Positions 33,870-42,731 of a stretch of DNA of 64,000 nucleotides are shown piece by piece. Both the position numbers and the translations under genes were made by a program. The notes below the pieces were generated by a model. It ran no database searches. It saw only the letters and a program-made list of their open reading frames with translations, and was not told where the DNA came from. Source of the stretch: an uncultured bacterium (GTDB lineage: Bacteria > Bacillota > Clostridia > Lachnospirales > Lachnospiraceae); contig CANRVD010000007.1 of assembly GCA_947643145.1 (NCBI GenBank), forward strand, positions 1-64,000, read 5' to 3'. Numbering within the stretch: position 1 is the first letter of the stretch; each line of letters opens with the position of its first letter.

Positions 33870-36188
33870 ATGGAATATCAACCAAATGAGGGGCTTGATA
33901 TTAAAATTGATAACGGAGAACTGGAAACAAGTACGGTTCCGACAGATTTTACAGAGCCGGAAGTACTTTACCAAAAATTAATTGATATGGTACAGCGCTA
34001 TCATCCGTCTGATGATATTCATTTGATTGAAAAGGCATATAAGATAGCGTATAAGGCTCATGACGGGCAGTTGCGTAAGTCCGGGGAACCATATATTATA
34101 CATCCGGTATGTGTCTGTATTATTCTTGCGGAATTAGAGCTTGATAAGGAGACAATCGTTGCGGGAATGCTTCACGATGTAGTAGAAGACACCGTAATGA
34201 CAAGTGAAGAAGTTGCAGAGGAGTTTAGTGATGAGGTTGCACTTTTAGTGGATGGCGTTACAAAATTAACACAGTTGAATTATGTTGCAGATAAGGTCGA
34301 GGTGCAGGCAGAAAACCTTCGCAAGATGTTCCTTGCCATGGCAAAGGATATTCGGGTTATTTTGATTAAACTGGCTGACCGTCTTCACAATATGCGTACC
34401 ATGCAATACCAGACTCCAAAGAAGCAGAAGGAAAAGTCTACAGAGACAATGGATATTTATGCTCCTATTGCAGACAGGCTTGGTATATCTAAGGTAAAGG
34501 TAGAGTTAGATGATTTGGCATTTAAGTTTTTGGAGCCTGAGATGTATGAAGACCTTGTGCAAAAGCTGGAGCAGGGTAAGGTTCACAGGGAAGAATTTAT
34601 TAGTGATATTGTAGCTGAGGTGCGGCATCATATTGAGGAAGCAGGGATTGAAGCAACAATTGACGGGCGTGCCAAGCATTATTTTAGTATTTATAAGAAA
34701 ATGGTTACGCAGAACAAAAAGCTGGAGCAGATTTATGATTTGTTTGCGATTCGTATTATTGTGGAAAATGAGCGTGACTGTTATACGGCTCTTGGAGTGA
34801 TTCATGAGATTTATAAGCCGATTCCCGGGCGTTTTAAAGATTATATTGCAATGCCAAAGCCCAATAATTACCAGTCCTTGCATACAACGTTAATTGGGCC
34901 ACAGGGACAGCCGTTTGAAATCCAGATTAGGACATATGAGATGCATCGTACCGCAGAGTATGGTATTGCTGCGCACTGGAAATATAAGGAAAACCAGTTT
35001 GGCCATGACAGTGCAGACAGTGAAGAGGAAAAGCTTACGTGGCTCAGGCGTATTTTGGAATGGCAGCGGGATATGTCGGATAATAAGGAATTTTTAAGTC
35101 TTTTGAAAAATGACTTAGACCTTTTTTCTGACCAGGTATATTGTTTTACGAAAGATGGTGATGTGAAAAACCTTCCGGCAGGCTCTACACCGATTGATTT
35201 TGCTTACGCGGTTCACAGTGCAGTAGGAAACAGAATGGTTGGTGCAAGGGTAAATGGAAATCTGGTCAATATTGATTATCTGATTCAGAACGGGGACAGG
35301 GTTGAGATTATTACTTCGCAAAATTCCAGAGGGCCAAGCAGGGACTGGCTTGCTATTGTAAAGAGTACACAGGCGAAGAATAAGATTAATCAGTGGTTCC
35401 GTTCCGAGTTTAAAGAAGAGAATGTGGTTCGTGGAAAGGAGCTTTTGGCTTCTTACTGTAAGACACAGGGAATTGTGCTGACAGATTTGCTAAAGCCTGC
35501 ATATACGTCGGCCTGTATGAAAAAGTATGGTTTCAGGGATTGGGACTCTGTGCTTGCAGCGATTGGACATGGAGGGCTGAAGGAAGGCCAGGTAATTAAT
35601 AAGCTGCAGGATGCATACCGCAAGCATCATCCAACGTATGCGACGGATAAGGATATACTGGATGCTGTAAATGGAAAGAAAAAAACTTTGGGGAACCAGG
35701 CACCGCGTCTTGCAGCGATTAAATCAAAGAGTGGTATTGTAGTTGCAGGATTAAATGATGTATCCGTTCGTTTCTCAAAGTGCTGCAGTCCGGTACCGGG
35801 AGATGAGATTATTGGTTTTGTCACAAGAGGGCGTGGAGTGTCCGTTCACCGTACAGATTGTGTAAATATGATGAATTTATCAGATCAGGACAGAATGCGG
35901 ATTATTGAGGCGGAGTGGGAGACTGCGACCGAAGGAAAAGAAAGCGAGCTGTATGATACCGAGATAATAATTTATGCATATGATAGAATGGGGATTTTAT
36001 TAGATATTACAAAGATATTTACGGAAAATAAGATAGATGTTAAGTCTGTTAACAGCCGTACCAGCAAGCAGGGGATTGCTACTATTAATATGGGATTTGC
36101 GATTCGGAGTGTAGAGGAGCTGCACAATTTAACAAAGAAGATTTTGCAGGTAGAGGGCGTAAAGGATATTCAGAGGACACAGTCGTAG
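33870..36188 (+). CDS. relA: RelA/SpoT-type (p)ppGpp synthetase/hydrolase
   Basis: 772 residues, the usual length for a Firmicute Rel. Domains in order: HD hydrolase (HPVCVCIILAELELD, LHDVVEDT), synthetase (LFAIRIIVENERDCYTALG, and MPKPNNYQSLHTTLIGP), TGS (QVYCFTKDGDVKNLPAGSTP), zinc-finger-like region with FSKCCSPVPGDEI, and C-terminal ACT (IIIYAYDRMGILLDIT). Both hydrolase and synthetase motifs are intact, so it should be bifunctional. GGAGG lies 7 bases before ATG 33870. It controls the stringent response. It is followed by an MBL hydrolase gene, a common clostridial arrangement. Confidence 0.95.
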   Translation: MEYQPNEGLDIKIDNGELETSTVPTDFTEPEVLYQKLIDMVQRYHPSDDIHLIEKAYKIAYKAHDGQLRKSGEPYIIHPVCVCIILAELELDKETIVAGMLHDVVEDTVMTSEEVAEEFSDEVALLVDGVTKLTQLNYVADKVEVQAENLRKMFLAMAKDIRVILIKLADRLHNMRTMQYQTPKKQKEKSTETMDIYAPIADRLGISKVKVELDDLAFKFLEPEMYEDLVQKLEQGKVHREEFISDIVAEVRHHIEEAGIEATIDGRAKHYFSIYKKMVTQNKKLEQIYDLFAIRIIVENERDCYTALGVIHEIYKPIPGRFKDYIAMPKPNNYQSLHTTLIGPQGQPFEIQIRTYEMHRTAEYGIAAHWKYKENQFGHDSADSEEEKLTWLRRILEWQRDMSDNKEFLSLLKNDLDLFSDQVYCFTKDGDVKNLPAGSTPIDFAYAVHSAVGNRMVGARVNGNLVNIDYLIQNGDRVEIITSQNSRGPSRDWLAIVKSTQAKNKINQWFRSEFKEENVVRGKELLASYCKTQGIVLTDLLKPAYTSACMKKYGFRDWDSVLAAIGHGGLKEGQVINKLQDAYRKHHPTYATDKDILDAVNGKKKTLGNQAPRLAAIKSKSGIVVAGLNDVSVRFSKCCSPVPGDEIIGFVTRGRGVSVHRTDCVNMMNLSDQDRMRIIEAEWETATEGKESELYDTEIIIYAYDRMGILLDITKIFTENKIDVKSVNSRTSKQGIATINMGFAIRSVEELHNLTKKILQVEGVKDIQRTQS

Positions 36189-36243
36189 AATATAGCTGGT
36201 TTCTGTGTATATGATGAGCTGGATGGAAGGAAATGGAGTGGAT

Positions 36244-36879
36244 ATGAAAAAGTTGATATGTGATTTTAGGGTAGTAGGGTCTGTTCAGACAAATTGTTAT
36301 TTTTTCAGTGAGCATGAGACGGGAGAATGTGTTTTGGTAGACCCGGGAGATGATGCAAAAGATATTAAGCAGTATATAGAAAAGAAAGAGTTAAAGCCGA
36401 CAGCCATCCTGCTGACGCATGGACATTTTGACCATATTCTTGCAGTGAAAGAGATAAAGGAAAAGTATGGTGTACCGGTATATGCGGCAGAGGCTGAGAA
36501 AGAGGTTTTATTCGATTCGGAAATGAATTTATCGGGACAAATAGGGAGGCCGGTTACGATAGAGGCGGATTACTGGCTGAAAGACGGGGAAACAATCAGG
36601 CTTCTTGGTCAGGAAGTGCGCTGTATTTTGACACCGGGGCATACCTGCGGAGGGATGTGCTACTATTTTCCAAAAGCAGGGGTTCTTTTTTCGGGAGACA
36701 CCTTATTTCAGGAATCTGTTGGAAGAACCGATTTTCCAACCGGGAGCATGAGTACCCTGATTCGCTCGATTCGAAAAAAGCTTTTTGTGCTGCCGTCGGC
36801 AGTCAGAGTGTATCCTGGACATGGATTGATGACAACAATTGAAAATGAAAAGATGTATAATCCGTTTGCAATGGAGTGA
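36244..36879 (+). CDS. MBL-fold hydrolase (GloB-like)
   Basis: 211 residues. The metal-binding motif THGHFDHI is present, followed by LTPGHTCGG, FSGDTLF (bridging Asp) and YPGHG near the end. These are the zinc/iron ligands of hydroxyacylglutathione hydrolase-like proteins. Clostridia lack glutathione, so the natural thioester is unknown. ATG 36244 is taken over an ATG at 36205 since it follows GGAGTGG. It lies in the relA-hemZ unit, with hemZ beginning 8 bases downstream. Confidence 0.88.
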   Translation: MKKLICDFRVVGSVQTNCYFFSEHETGECVLVDPGDDAKDIKQYIEKKELKPTAILLTHGHFDHILAVKEIKEKYGVPVYAAEAEKEVLFDSEMNLSGQIGRPVTIEADYWLKDGETIRLLGQEVRCILTPGHTCGGMCYYFPKAGVLFSGDTLFQESVGRTDFPTGSMSTLIRSIRKKLFVLPSAVRVYPGHGLMTTIENEKMYNPFAME

Positions 36880-36887
36880 TAACAGCC

Positions 36888-38462
36888 ATGATAGAATTGG
36901 TTTTATCAGAAAGGGACTTTGATTATGAACTCCAGGCACTGGTAAACAGCTTCTTTCCGGGACAGAGAAGTACGGTTTCCGTCTGTGGGATGGAGGGGGC
37001 TTTCACCAGAGATGCAATGGAGCAATATAGTATCAATCAAACAGAGAGCAGTCTGCACATTGGGGTTTATTTGGGAATGGGGCAAATCGTGGTCTCTCTT
37101 TTGTGTGGAGAAATTTGGAGGGTAAAGGAGTCAGCGGTATCCGGCGGCGACTGGCATAAGCATGAAGATAAATCGGCACATCCTTACCGTACGTACTATA
37201 AAAATGTGTTGAAGCGGCTTCTTTTCCTTCTTTTAAAAGAACTACCAGAGGATGTTCTGCCAGAAGGAGTGTCCAAAAAGGCTCCTGTGTGGGGAACGAT
37301 GACAGGTGTCCGTCCAACCAAAATTCCAATGAATGAATTGTTGCAGGGAAAGAGCAGGGAAGAGGTGGAGCAGTCTCTTGAAACGTGGTACTGCTGTACA
37401 GAGGAGAAGAAGGAGCTTTGTATAGAGATTGCTTTGCGGGAAGCAGAGCTTTTGAAGGATGTGGATTTTGAAGAGGGATTTAGCCTGTATATTGGAATTC
37501 CTTTTTGCCCAACCACTTGTTTATACTGTTCCTTCCCGTCTTATCCAATGGAACGTTTTGGGCATTTGGCAGAGGAATACCTGCAAGTTTTAAAAAAAGA
37601 AATCCGGGCGGTAGCGAAACAATGCATGGGACGTAAACTGACCAGTATTTATATCGGTGGTGGTACACCTACAGCTCTGACAGCAGGACAGTTAGAGGAA
37701 CTGCTTGCCTGTGTGCGTGATTGTTTTCCGGCGGAAAGAGATTGTGAATTTACGGTTGAGGCAGGAAGACCGGATAGTATTACGGTGGAGAAACTTGCTG
37801 TTTTAAGAAATTATGAGGTAGAGCGTATCTCGGTCAATCCTCAGACCATGCAGCAAAAGACACTGGATCTGATTGGGCGCAGACATTTAGCGGATGATAC
37901 GAAAAAGGCATTTTGGATGGCAAGAGAGGCTGGATTTACCAATATTAATATGGATTTGATTATTGGGCTGCCAAAGGAGACAACTGTAGAATTTTCTGAC
38001 ACACTGGAGCAGATAAAAGCGTTAAATCCGGATAGTATTACGGTGCATTCTCTGGTAATTAAAAGAGCATCTGCTCTGCGGAGCCTGTTGGAGGAACGAG
38101 GAGATTTTCTGGCAGAAGAGAGGTTTCGAAGAGAACAGATGGAGCAGATGCTTGTTATGGCAGGAGAATTTGCAAAAAAGGAAGGCTATCTTCCTTATTA
38201 TATGTACAGACAAAAAAATTCAGCGGGGCATTTTGGCAGCTCTGGCCAGGAGAATATTGGATATGCACGGGAAGGAAAGGAATGTTTGTACAATATTCTT
38301 ATTATGGAGGAGATGCAGACCATAGTAGCCTGCGGAGCCGGTGCGTCAACAAAAATTTATGATGATGAACTTAAGCAGGTCAAACGCATTGAAAATGTCA
38401 AGGATGTTACCCAGTATATAGGGAGAATAGGGGAAATGATAGAAAGAAAGCGTGTATTGTAA
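36888..38462 (+). CDS. hemZ: Oxygen-independent coproporphyrinogen III oxidase-like radical SAM protein, HemZ
   Basis: 524 residues. HemZ-type radical SAM enzyme of Firmicutes, in a relA-MBL-hemZ order that recurs in clostridia. The [4Fe-4S] cysteines are Cys207, Cys211 and Cys214 in FCPTTCLYCSFPSYP. SAM-binding elements follow: YIGGGTPTAL, VEAGRPDSI, and SVNPQTMQQKTLDLIGRRH. The N-terminal 170 residues form a HemZ-specific region. A GTG at 36876 overlapping the previous stop is also possible; ATG 36888 is used. The reaction is often given as coproporphyrinogen decarboxylation, but proof for HemZ proteins is limited. Confidence 0.9.
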   Translation: MIELVLSERDFDYELQALVNSFFPGQRSTVSVCGMEGAFTRDAMEQYSINQTESSLHIGVYLGMGQIVVSLLCGEIWRVKESAVSGGDWHKHEDKSAHPYRTYYKNVLKRLLFLLLKELPEDVLPEGVSKKAPVWGTMTGVRPTKIPMNELLQGKSREEVEQSLETWYCCTEEKKELCIEIALREAELLKDVDFEEGFSLYIGIPFCPTTCLYCSFPSYPMERFGHLAEEYLQVLKKEIRAVAKQCMGRKLTSIYIGGGTPTALTAGQLEELLACVRDCFPAERDCEFTVEAGRPDSITVEKLAVLRNYEVERISVNPQTMQQKTLDLIGRRHLADDTKKAFWMAREAGFTNINMDLIIGLPKETTVEFSDTLEQIKALNPDSITVHSLVIKRASALRSLLEERGDFLAEERFRREQMEQMLVMAGEFAKKEGYLPYYMYRQKNSAGHFGSSGQENIGYAREGKECLYNILIMEEMQTIVACGAGASTKIYDDELKQVKRIENVKDVTQYIGRIGEMIERKRVL

Positions 38463-38631
38463 GATATTGGCGTTGAACAATTTAACAAACATAAAGTTAT
38501 AGAGGTGATTTTGTGATAAGAAAGTTGAGATATGGCAATACAAATACATAAATCACATATTCAAATTGCAGATGAGATTTTCAGAAGATAAACAGTAATT
38601 GCGCTGAAAAAAGAAAGAGGTGAATCGTACC

Positions 38632-39969
38632 GTGCTGGAACCAAACATTTTTTTGGAAACATTTTTAGATACTTTGACCGGGCATTTGGCATTGGCGTTT
38701 TTCCTGTTGGCTGTGACAGATGAAGGGAATATTTGGAGGCAGCTGAAGAAATTGCCGCTGCTGATTCTGTCCCCATTCCTTGTAGTTCTGCTCTCCTACG
38801 GACTGTCTGCCGTTCCAGAATTGAGGATGGCGCATTATTTTATTCTCTCCGTTTTTACTCTTATCCTGTGCACTCTTTGGGTACGGTGGGCGTGGCAGTT
38901 AGGATTTTGGAGTGCCTTTGCCGCCACTTGTATGGCAAGCATCTTCCAAGTAACAATGACAGCTCTTTCTGCGACGCTTTTTTTGGGAAGCTCACTGGAC
39001 GAGCGATTTCAATTTGTATCTGCCGTAGGGCTGCACTTGGGGCTTAGCATCATTGCGACATTGCTGCTCTACAAGCTATCGTTTGGAAAATACTTTCGTC
39101 TGCTGCTGGACAATGAGCCTGTCCCGCAAAGATTTGCGCTTCTTCTGTTTGCACTGGAGGCTGCGATGGAGGTGTTCTTTTTTTTGGCAGGCAGTATTGA
39201 GACGCAGTATCTGGTATTTTACTATTTGCTGGTGGTGGTGATGGTTGTCCTGATAGCGGCGCTGGTGGTCTATATGGCAGAACGATTTGATGTGACTCGG
39301 AAGATGCAGGCACAGCAGGATATAATCGCGCAGCAGCGGTTATATGAACAAGACCTTGAAACAATCCGCCGTGAGGTACGCGCTTTCCGGCATGACTACA
39401 AAAACTTGTTGGCAGGTCTGTCCCAGCAGGCTGGGTCAGGCGAATTGGACGAACTGCGCCGTACCCTGTCTGAATTAGAAGCTGGATTTGACCAGCGACT
39501 GGGGCGGAAAATCCAGACATCTACTCAAATCGGGAATTTACAGATTCCGGAAGTCAGAAGCCTTTTTTTAAGCAAACTCTCTGCTATGCTGGAGAAAAGG
39601 ATTGAGTGCCGATTGGAGATACTTTATCCTGTAACCGTTGTGGAGATGGATGTATGGGATTTTGTTCGTTGTGCGGGGATTTTGATTGACAATGCGATGG
39701 AGGCTGCACTGGACGCGGACCCGTCATGGGTGGAGATTGTGTTGTTGGCTCAGGAAGGATGGGTGTTTTTTCGTATTTCCAATTCCTATGCAAATAGCAT
39801 TGCGCCAGAAAGAATGTGGAGCGAGGGTTGTTCAACCAAAGGTGCAGGCCGGGGATTGGGGTTATCAAATTATCAGCATATTTTGGAGAACTATCCCAAT
39901 GCCTCTCACTTCACCAGCTGGAAGAATAGCATATTTGTTCAGGAATTGACAGTGGAGGGCAGACTATGA
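38632..39969 (+). CDS. AgrC-like sensor histidine kinase
   Basis: About 445 residues with six or seven predicted membrane helices in the first 215, then a coiled segment and a GHKL kinase core. The phospho-acceptor is His254 in AFRHDYKNLLAGL, the HDYKN motif typical of AgrC/peptide-sensing kinases. N-box: GILIDNAMEAAL; G-box: GAGRGLGLSNYQHIL. A GTG start at 38632 with GAGGTG about 10 bases upstream is likely; GTG 38620 is an alternative. It is translationally coupled to the response regulator (ATGA overlap). No agrB/agrD was found near it. Confidence 0.85.
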   Translation: MLEPNIFLETFLDTLTGHLALAFFLLAVTDEGNIWRQLKKLPLLILSPFLVVLLSYGLSAVPELRMAHYFILSVFTLILCTLWVRWAWQLGFWSAFAATCMASIFQVTMTALSATLFLGSSLDERFQFVSAVGLHLGLSIIATLLLYKLSFGKYFRLLLDNEPVPQRFALLLFALEAAMEVFFFLAGSIETQYLVFYYLLVVVMVVLIAALVVYMAERFDVTRKMQAQQDIIAQQRLYEQDLETIRREVRAFRHDYKNLLAGLSQQAGSGELDELRRTLSELEAGFDQRLGRKIQTSTQIGNLQIPEVRSLFLSKLSAMLEKRIECRLEILYPVTVVEMDVWDFVRCAGILIDNAMEAALDADPSWVEIVLLAQEGWVFFRISNSYANSIAPERMWSEGCSTKGAGRGLGLSNYQHILENYPNASHFTSWKNSIFVQELTVEGRL

Positions 39970-40703
39970 TCGAAATTTATCTTTGCGATGACGAGGATTT
40001 TGTCCGCCACCAGATTCAAGCTGCCCTGGAACAGAAAATTCTGGTTGAAAACTATGATATGAAAGTTGTGTGCAGCACAGACAATGCCCAAGAACTGTTG
40101 GATACATTGGGAAATGGGAAACATAGTATCTACTTTCTGGATGTAGAACTGAAAGATGCAGAATGGGATGGGTTCCGGTTGGGATGTGAACTGCGAAGGA
40201 GAGATCCCAACGGCACATTGGTTTACATCACAAGCTACGGAGATTTGGCATGGCGCACATTTCAATATCATTTGGAGGCGTTTGACTATCTTGTAAAAGG
40301 AACGGATCCGATTGGGGTGCTTGCAGCACGGTGTCTGGATGAAATCTACACCCGCCTGTTAGTCAAACATCAGACCCAAACGGAAATATTCACGTTACGG
40401 ACGGGTGGAATGGTGCGCCATGTTCCCTTGTGTGAAATTCTCTTTTTTGAAACTGCACCGATTCCGCACCATGTAGTTCTTCATACATCTAGCAGCTGGA
40501 TGGACTTTTTAGGCGGTCTTAATGAATTGGAAAGTCAGTTAGGGGATCGCTTTATCCGTACACACCGAGGCTATCTGGTAGCGGCGGATAAGATTGAAAC
40601 CATAGATCTGAAACACAGTAAGTTGTGGGTCGGCGGGAGGGAATGTTTGCTTTCCCGTGCCGGAAAAACGGAATTGCGTAAAAAAATGGGAGGGAACCTA
40701 TGA
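39966..40703 (+). CDS. LytTR-family response regulator (AgrA-like)
   Basis: 245 residues. Receiver domain: YLCDDEDFVRHQI and phospho-acceptor Asp59 in YFLDVELKDAEWDG. The C-terminal LytTR DNA-binding domain has LRTGGMVRHVPLCEILFFE and FIRTHRGYLVAADKIE. LytTR proteins bind direct repeats spaced about 21 bp. Just such a pair lies immediately downstream (40720 and 40741), ahead of a small membrane peptide gene, giving a probable target. The start overlaps the kinase stop codon. The last codons overlap a hairpin (GGAGGGAAC/GTTCCCTCC, 40689-40713). Confidence 0.9.
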   Translation: MIEIYLCDDEDFVRHQIQAALEQKILVENYDMKVVCSTDNAQELLDTLGNGKHSIYFLDVELKDAEWDGFRLGCELRRRDPNGTLVYITSYGDLAWRTFQYHLEAFDYLVKGTDPIGVLAARCLDEIYTRLLVKHQTQTEIFTLRTGGMVRHVPLCEILFFETAPIPHHVVLHTSSSWMDFLGGLNELESQLGDRFIRTHRGYLVAADKIETIDLKHSKLWVGGRECLLSRAGKTELRKKMGGNL

Positions 40704-40719
40704 TGTTCCCTCCTATTCC

Positions 40720-40753
40720 ATTTAGGAAATTTTGATGTCGATTTAGGAAATTT
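40720..40753 (+). promoter_or_regulatory. Predicted LytTR-regulator binding site (21-bp direct repeats)
   Basis: ATTTAGGAAATTT occurs twice, starting at 40720 and 40741, exactly 21 bp apart (two helical turns). This matches the direct-repeat geometry of AgrA/LytTR sites. A poor promoter follows: GCCATA at 40756, then 17 bp and TACACT at 40779. A poor -35 box is as expected for an activated promoter. It lies between the regulator gene and the 64-residue membrane peptide gene. Confidence 0.75.
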
Positions 40754-40864
40754 AAGCCATACATCAACAGTTATGTGGTACACTTATCCTCGCTTACATG
40801 TTATGCTTTCTGAAGCTGAACATTGCGAAATACATAGTTATTTTTGGAAGGGAGATAGAAAATT

Positions 40865-41059
40865 ATGAAGAATTTCTTTAAAGGAGCTGCTGTAACAGCA
40901 GTGGTATTGATTATTTTACTAATTATCAATGTATTCTGCAATAGGAATGACATCAACTTAGATTCGACAGCATTAGGTACTGTATCAGCAGTTTGTGCTA
41001 TGTTATTCTATAGCGGATTAACCAAGAGGGATAAAACAAGGACGGAAATTGACTTGTGA
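40865..41059 (+). CDS. Small membrane protein downstream of LytTR site
   Basis: 64 residues. Two hydrophobic stretches, about residues 7-26 (TAVVLIILLIINVF) and 38-52 (GTVSAVCAMLFYSGL), give two likely transmembrane helices joined by a short polar loop (CNRNDINLDS). GGGAG lies upstream of the ATG. A terminator follows at 41078-41118. No family was recognised. The position after a LytTR direct repeat suggests it is the main output of the adjacent two-component system. It could be a membrane stress or immunity-like peptide. It does not look like an AgrD peptide precursor. Confidence 0.65.
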   Translation: MKNFFKGAAVTAVVLIILLIINVFCNRNDINLDSTALGTVSAVCAMLFYSGLTKRDKTRTEIDL

Positions 41060-41077
41060 TAAAATGTGGATTGGTTT

Positions 41078-41118
41078 AACCGGAGAGTTGTCCATACAGA
41101 CAGCTCTCCGGTTTTCAT
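41078..41118 (+). terminator. Intrinsic terminator after small membrane protein
   Basis: AACCGGAGAG at 41078-41087 pairs with CTCTCCGGTT at 41104-41113, followed by TTCATTT. Confidence 0.8.
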
Positions 41119-41287
41119 TTATGATACGATAGCCACTCTAAGGAGCGGCTTATAAAGTTGGAAAGGTTGTTATTGTAGATTGCGAAATTTTTGGAATGTA
41201 TCTGGAAAGTTTTCGTATACCAGCGGAATGAGATTGGGAATGGGACTGGGAAGAAAAGTCATGTGCCGAATTGCTTTTTAGCTGTAG

Positions 41288-41328
41288 TACGAAAAATGTT
41301 TGACATTTCGTATTACAAAAAATATAAT
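41288..41328 (+). promoter_or_regulatory. Consensus promoter overlapped by a palindrome
   Basis: TTGACA at 41300-41305, 17 bp, TATAAT at 41323-41328 is a perfect sigma-A promoter. The -35 box lies in the centre of an inverted repeat (TACGAAAAATGT at 41288 and ACATTTCGTA at 41303-41312), a likely operator. The predicted start is near 41335, just ahead of the RHH gene, so this may be its autoregulatory site. Confidence 0.75.
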
Positions 41329-41357
41329 GGTATGTGGATGTAGAGAGGAGTGTGTCT

Positions 41358-41528
41358 ATGGGAAAAAGAGGACGTCCAAAATCGGATATTACTAAAGAGC
41401 GTATAGTGACTATAAGGATGTCTAATGAAGATTACCGCATTCTAAAGGAATACTCTGAAAAACATCAACAGACTATAACAGAAACGATTAAAACGGGAGT
41501 TGATTTATTGTTTAGTAATCATAAGTGA
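41358..41528 (+). CDS. Ribbon-helix-helix (CopG-like) DNA-binding protein
   Basis: 56 residues. The RHH core reads RIVTIRMSNEDYRILKEYSE (strand then helix 1) followed by TITETIKTGVDLL (helix 2). A basic N-terminus, MGKRGRPKSD, resembles an AT-hook-like GRP. GAGAGGAG precedes ATG 41358; the ATG at 41334 would start before the predicted transcript. Such small proteins act as dimers on palindromes, and one lies at its promoter. It is followed by the HD-GYP gene on the same strand with no promoter seen between. A plasmid or toxin-antitoxin role is possible, but no toxin is adjacent. Confidence 0.75.
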   Translation: MGKRGRPKSDITKERIVTIRMSNEDYRILKEYSEKHQQTITETIKTGVDLLFSNHK

Positions 41529-41607
41529 GGCACAGGATTTCTTCTTTCTTAAATTCAGGAAGTATTGGCAGAAAAGATAGTTTTATTTTGAAGAATAGGT
41601 ATGAAAT

Positions 41608-41655
41608 CTATTCACAGCGAATTATACTTAGGGTGGTGCCGCTAAGCGTGAATAG
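41608..41655 (+). other. Long leader hairpin with T-box-like string before HD-GYP gene
   Basis: CTATTCAC at 41608-41615 pairs with GTGAATAG at 41648-41655, and an inner CTTAG/CTAAG stem encloses GGTGGTGCCG. The string AGGGTGGTGCCGC resembles the T-box antiterminator motif, but the usual stem I is absent, so a T-box is not claimed. Confidence 0.55.
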
Positions 41656-41711
41656 TAATGTTAGAAAGGTATTTAGAATGTATGAATTGTGCCTACAGAA
41701 TGGAGGCTGGC

Positions 41712-42371
41712 ATGAAAGATTATATGAAAAATATATTAGCATTGGAAAAGGTACCGCTTCATTTACGGGAAACGGTATGTGATGAAATGTGTCATGGAAT
41801 CGAGGTCAGCAATTTGGCGGTTTTGCTGGCGAAAGAACTTGGAGAATCAGAGGATTTCTGTGATGAGATTGCGATTGCCGGAGTTCTGCACGATATTGGG
41901 AAATTAAAGCTGACAAAGTATCTGTATACGGAAGATGGTTTGGTCGTGGAGCAGCTTAAGTATGTCAGGCTGCATTCTGCACAGAGCTATGAAATGATTT
42001 CAGATGCCGGGTTTAGCGAGAAGATTGCGCAGGGGGTATACCATCATCATGAGAACTATGATGGATCCGGTTACCCAGATAATCTGCGTGGCGAGGCAAT
42101 TCCATGGATGGCAAGGCTTTTGCGGGTATGTGATGTATTTGCGGCACTGACATCCAACAGGAGTTACCGGAATGCCTTTGAGCCGCGGACAGCGTTAGAA
42201 ATCATGATTGATGAAGTGGCAGATTATGACATGGAGGTGTTTTTGGCATTTCAGCGTGTCATACATAACGAGGTGTTTCTGATGGGGCTGGATCAGATGA
42301 AACTGATTCGGGATAATCACCAGATGGAAACGATGGGACTGTTTGAAAAGGAATTGCGGCTTTTGGTATAA
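41712..42371 (+). CDS. HD-GYP domain phosphohydrolase
   Basis: About 219 residues. HD motif: VLHDIGKLKL (His60, Asp61), and the second block HHENYDGSGYPDNLRGEAIP contains the GYP signature, with VCDVFAALTSNRSYR after it. HD-GYP proteins hydrolyse cyclic di-GMP or related dinucleotides. There is no receiver or other sensor domain, only a short N-terminal helical part. I chose ATG 41712 with GGAGG 5 bases upstream; the frame is open from ATG 41658, directly after the leader hairpin. A MITE-like element begins 3 bases after the stop codon. Cyclic di-GMP turnover would fit the motility genes in this region. Confidence 0.85.
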   Translation: MKDYMKNILALEKVPLHLRETVCDEMCHGIEVSNLAVLLAKELGESEDFCDEIAIAGVLHDIGKLKLTKYLYTEDGLVVEQLKYVRLHSAQSYEMISDAGFSEKIAQGVYHHHENYDGSGYPDNLRGEAIPWMARLLRVCDVFAALTSNRSYRNAFEPRTALEIMIDEVADYDMEVFLAFQRVIHNEVFLMGLDQMKLIRDNHQMETMGLFEKELRLLV

Positions 42372-42373
42372 TA

Positions 42374-42531
42374 TTACTTCGGCGGTTAAATATCGCAGTT
42401 TTTACTCGTCTAAATTCCCGGTTACATTCTGCCAAAAGCCTCGATGTAGCACCACTACACCTACGTTTTTGGCAGATGTATCCGAAAATTTATACTTCGT
42501 AAAATCATGCGGTATTTAACTTCCGAAGTAA
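42374..42531 (-). repeat. MITE-like element, copy B2
   Basis: 158 bp with inverted termini (TTACTTCGGCGGTTAAAT at the left, ATTTAACTTCCGAAGTAA at the right) and TA on both sides (42372-42373 and 42532-42533). Read in reverse, its interior matches copy B3 at 60621, so the two are in opposite orientation. It carries no open frame, so it would need a transposase in trans. Confidence 0.8.
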
Positions 42532-42625
42532 TATTTCGGAAATCAATTTTTAAATGAAACTTAATCTTGTGTTATAGATGTTTTATAACTTTTAAATGTA
42601 GTTTTGCATTATTATGGACAATTAC

Positions 42626-42654
42626 TTGCCTAATGGCACAAATCGTTGTATGAT
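42626..42654 (+). promoter_or_regulatory. Promoter for aspS
   Basis: TTGCCT and TATGAT with 17 bp between. The predicted start (about 42661) coincides with a 5' hairpin, CTCACGC/GCGTGAG at 42659-42680. Confidence 0.65.
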
Positions 42655-42731
42655 AGTACTCACGCGGGATTCTGCGTGAGAGGAAAACGGTGCAAGAGGT
42701 GTGATGGTCAGATAGAATAGAAAAAAGTTTG

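Noticed and set aside
38515-38589. Short frames of 12 and 19 codons ahead of the sensor kinase, one with a good AGAGGTGAT site
   Set aside because: They could be a peptide signal, but have no hydrophobic leader or cysteine pattern and no export gene nearby.
41630-41648. T-box upstream of HD-GYP gene
   Set aside because: The 12-of-14 match to the antiterminator string is notable, but only about 100 bases separate it from the RHH gene and no specifier stem or tRNA-synthetase/amino acid gene follows.
41525-41782. 85-codon frame overlapping the RHH end and HD-GYP start
   Set aside because: It reads through the leader hairpin in another frame and overlaps the clear HD-GYP gene.
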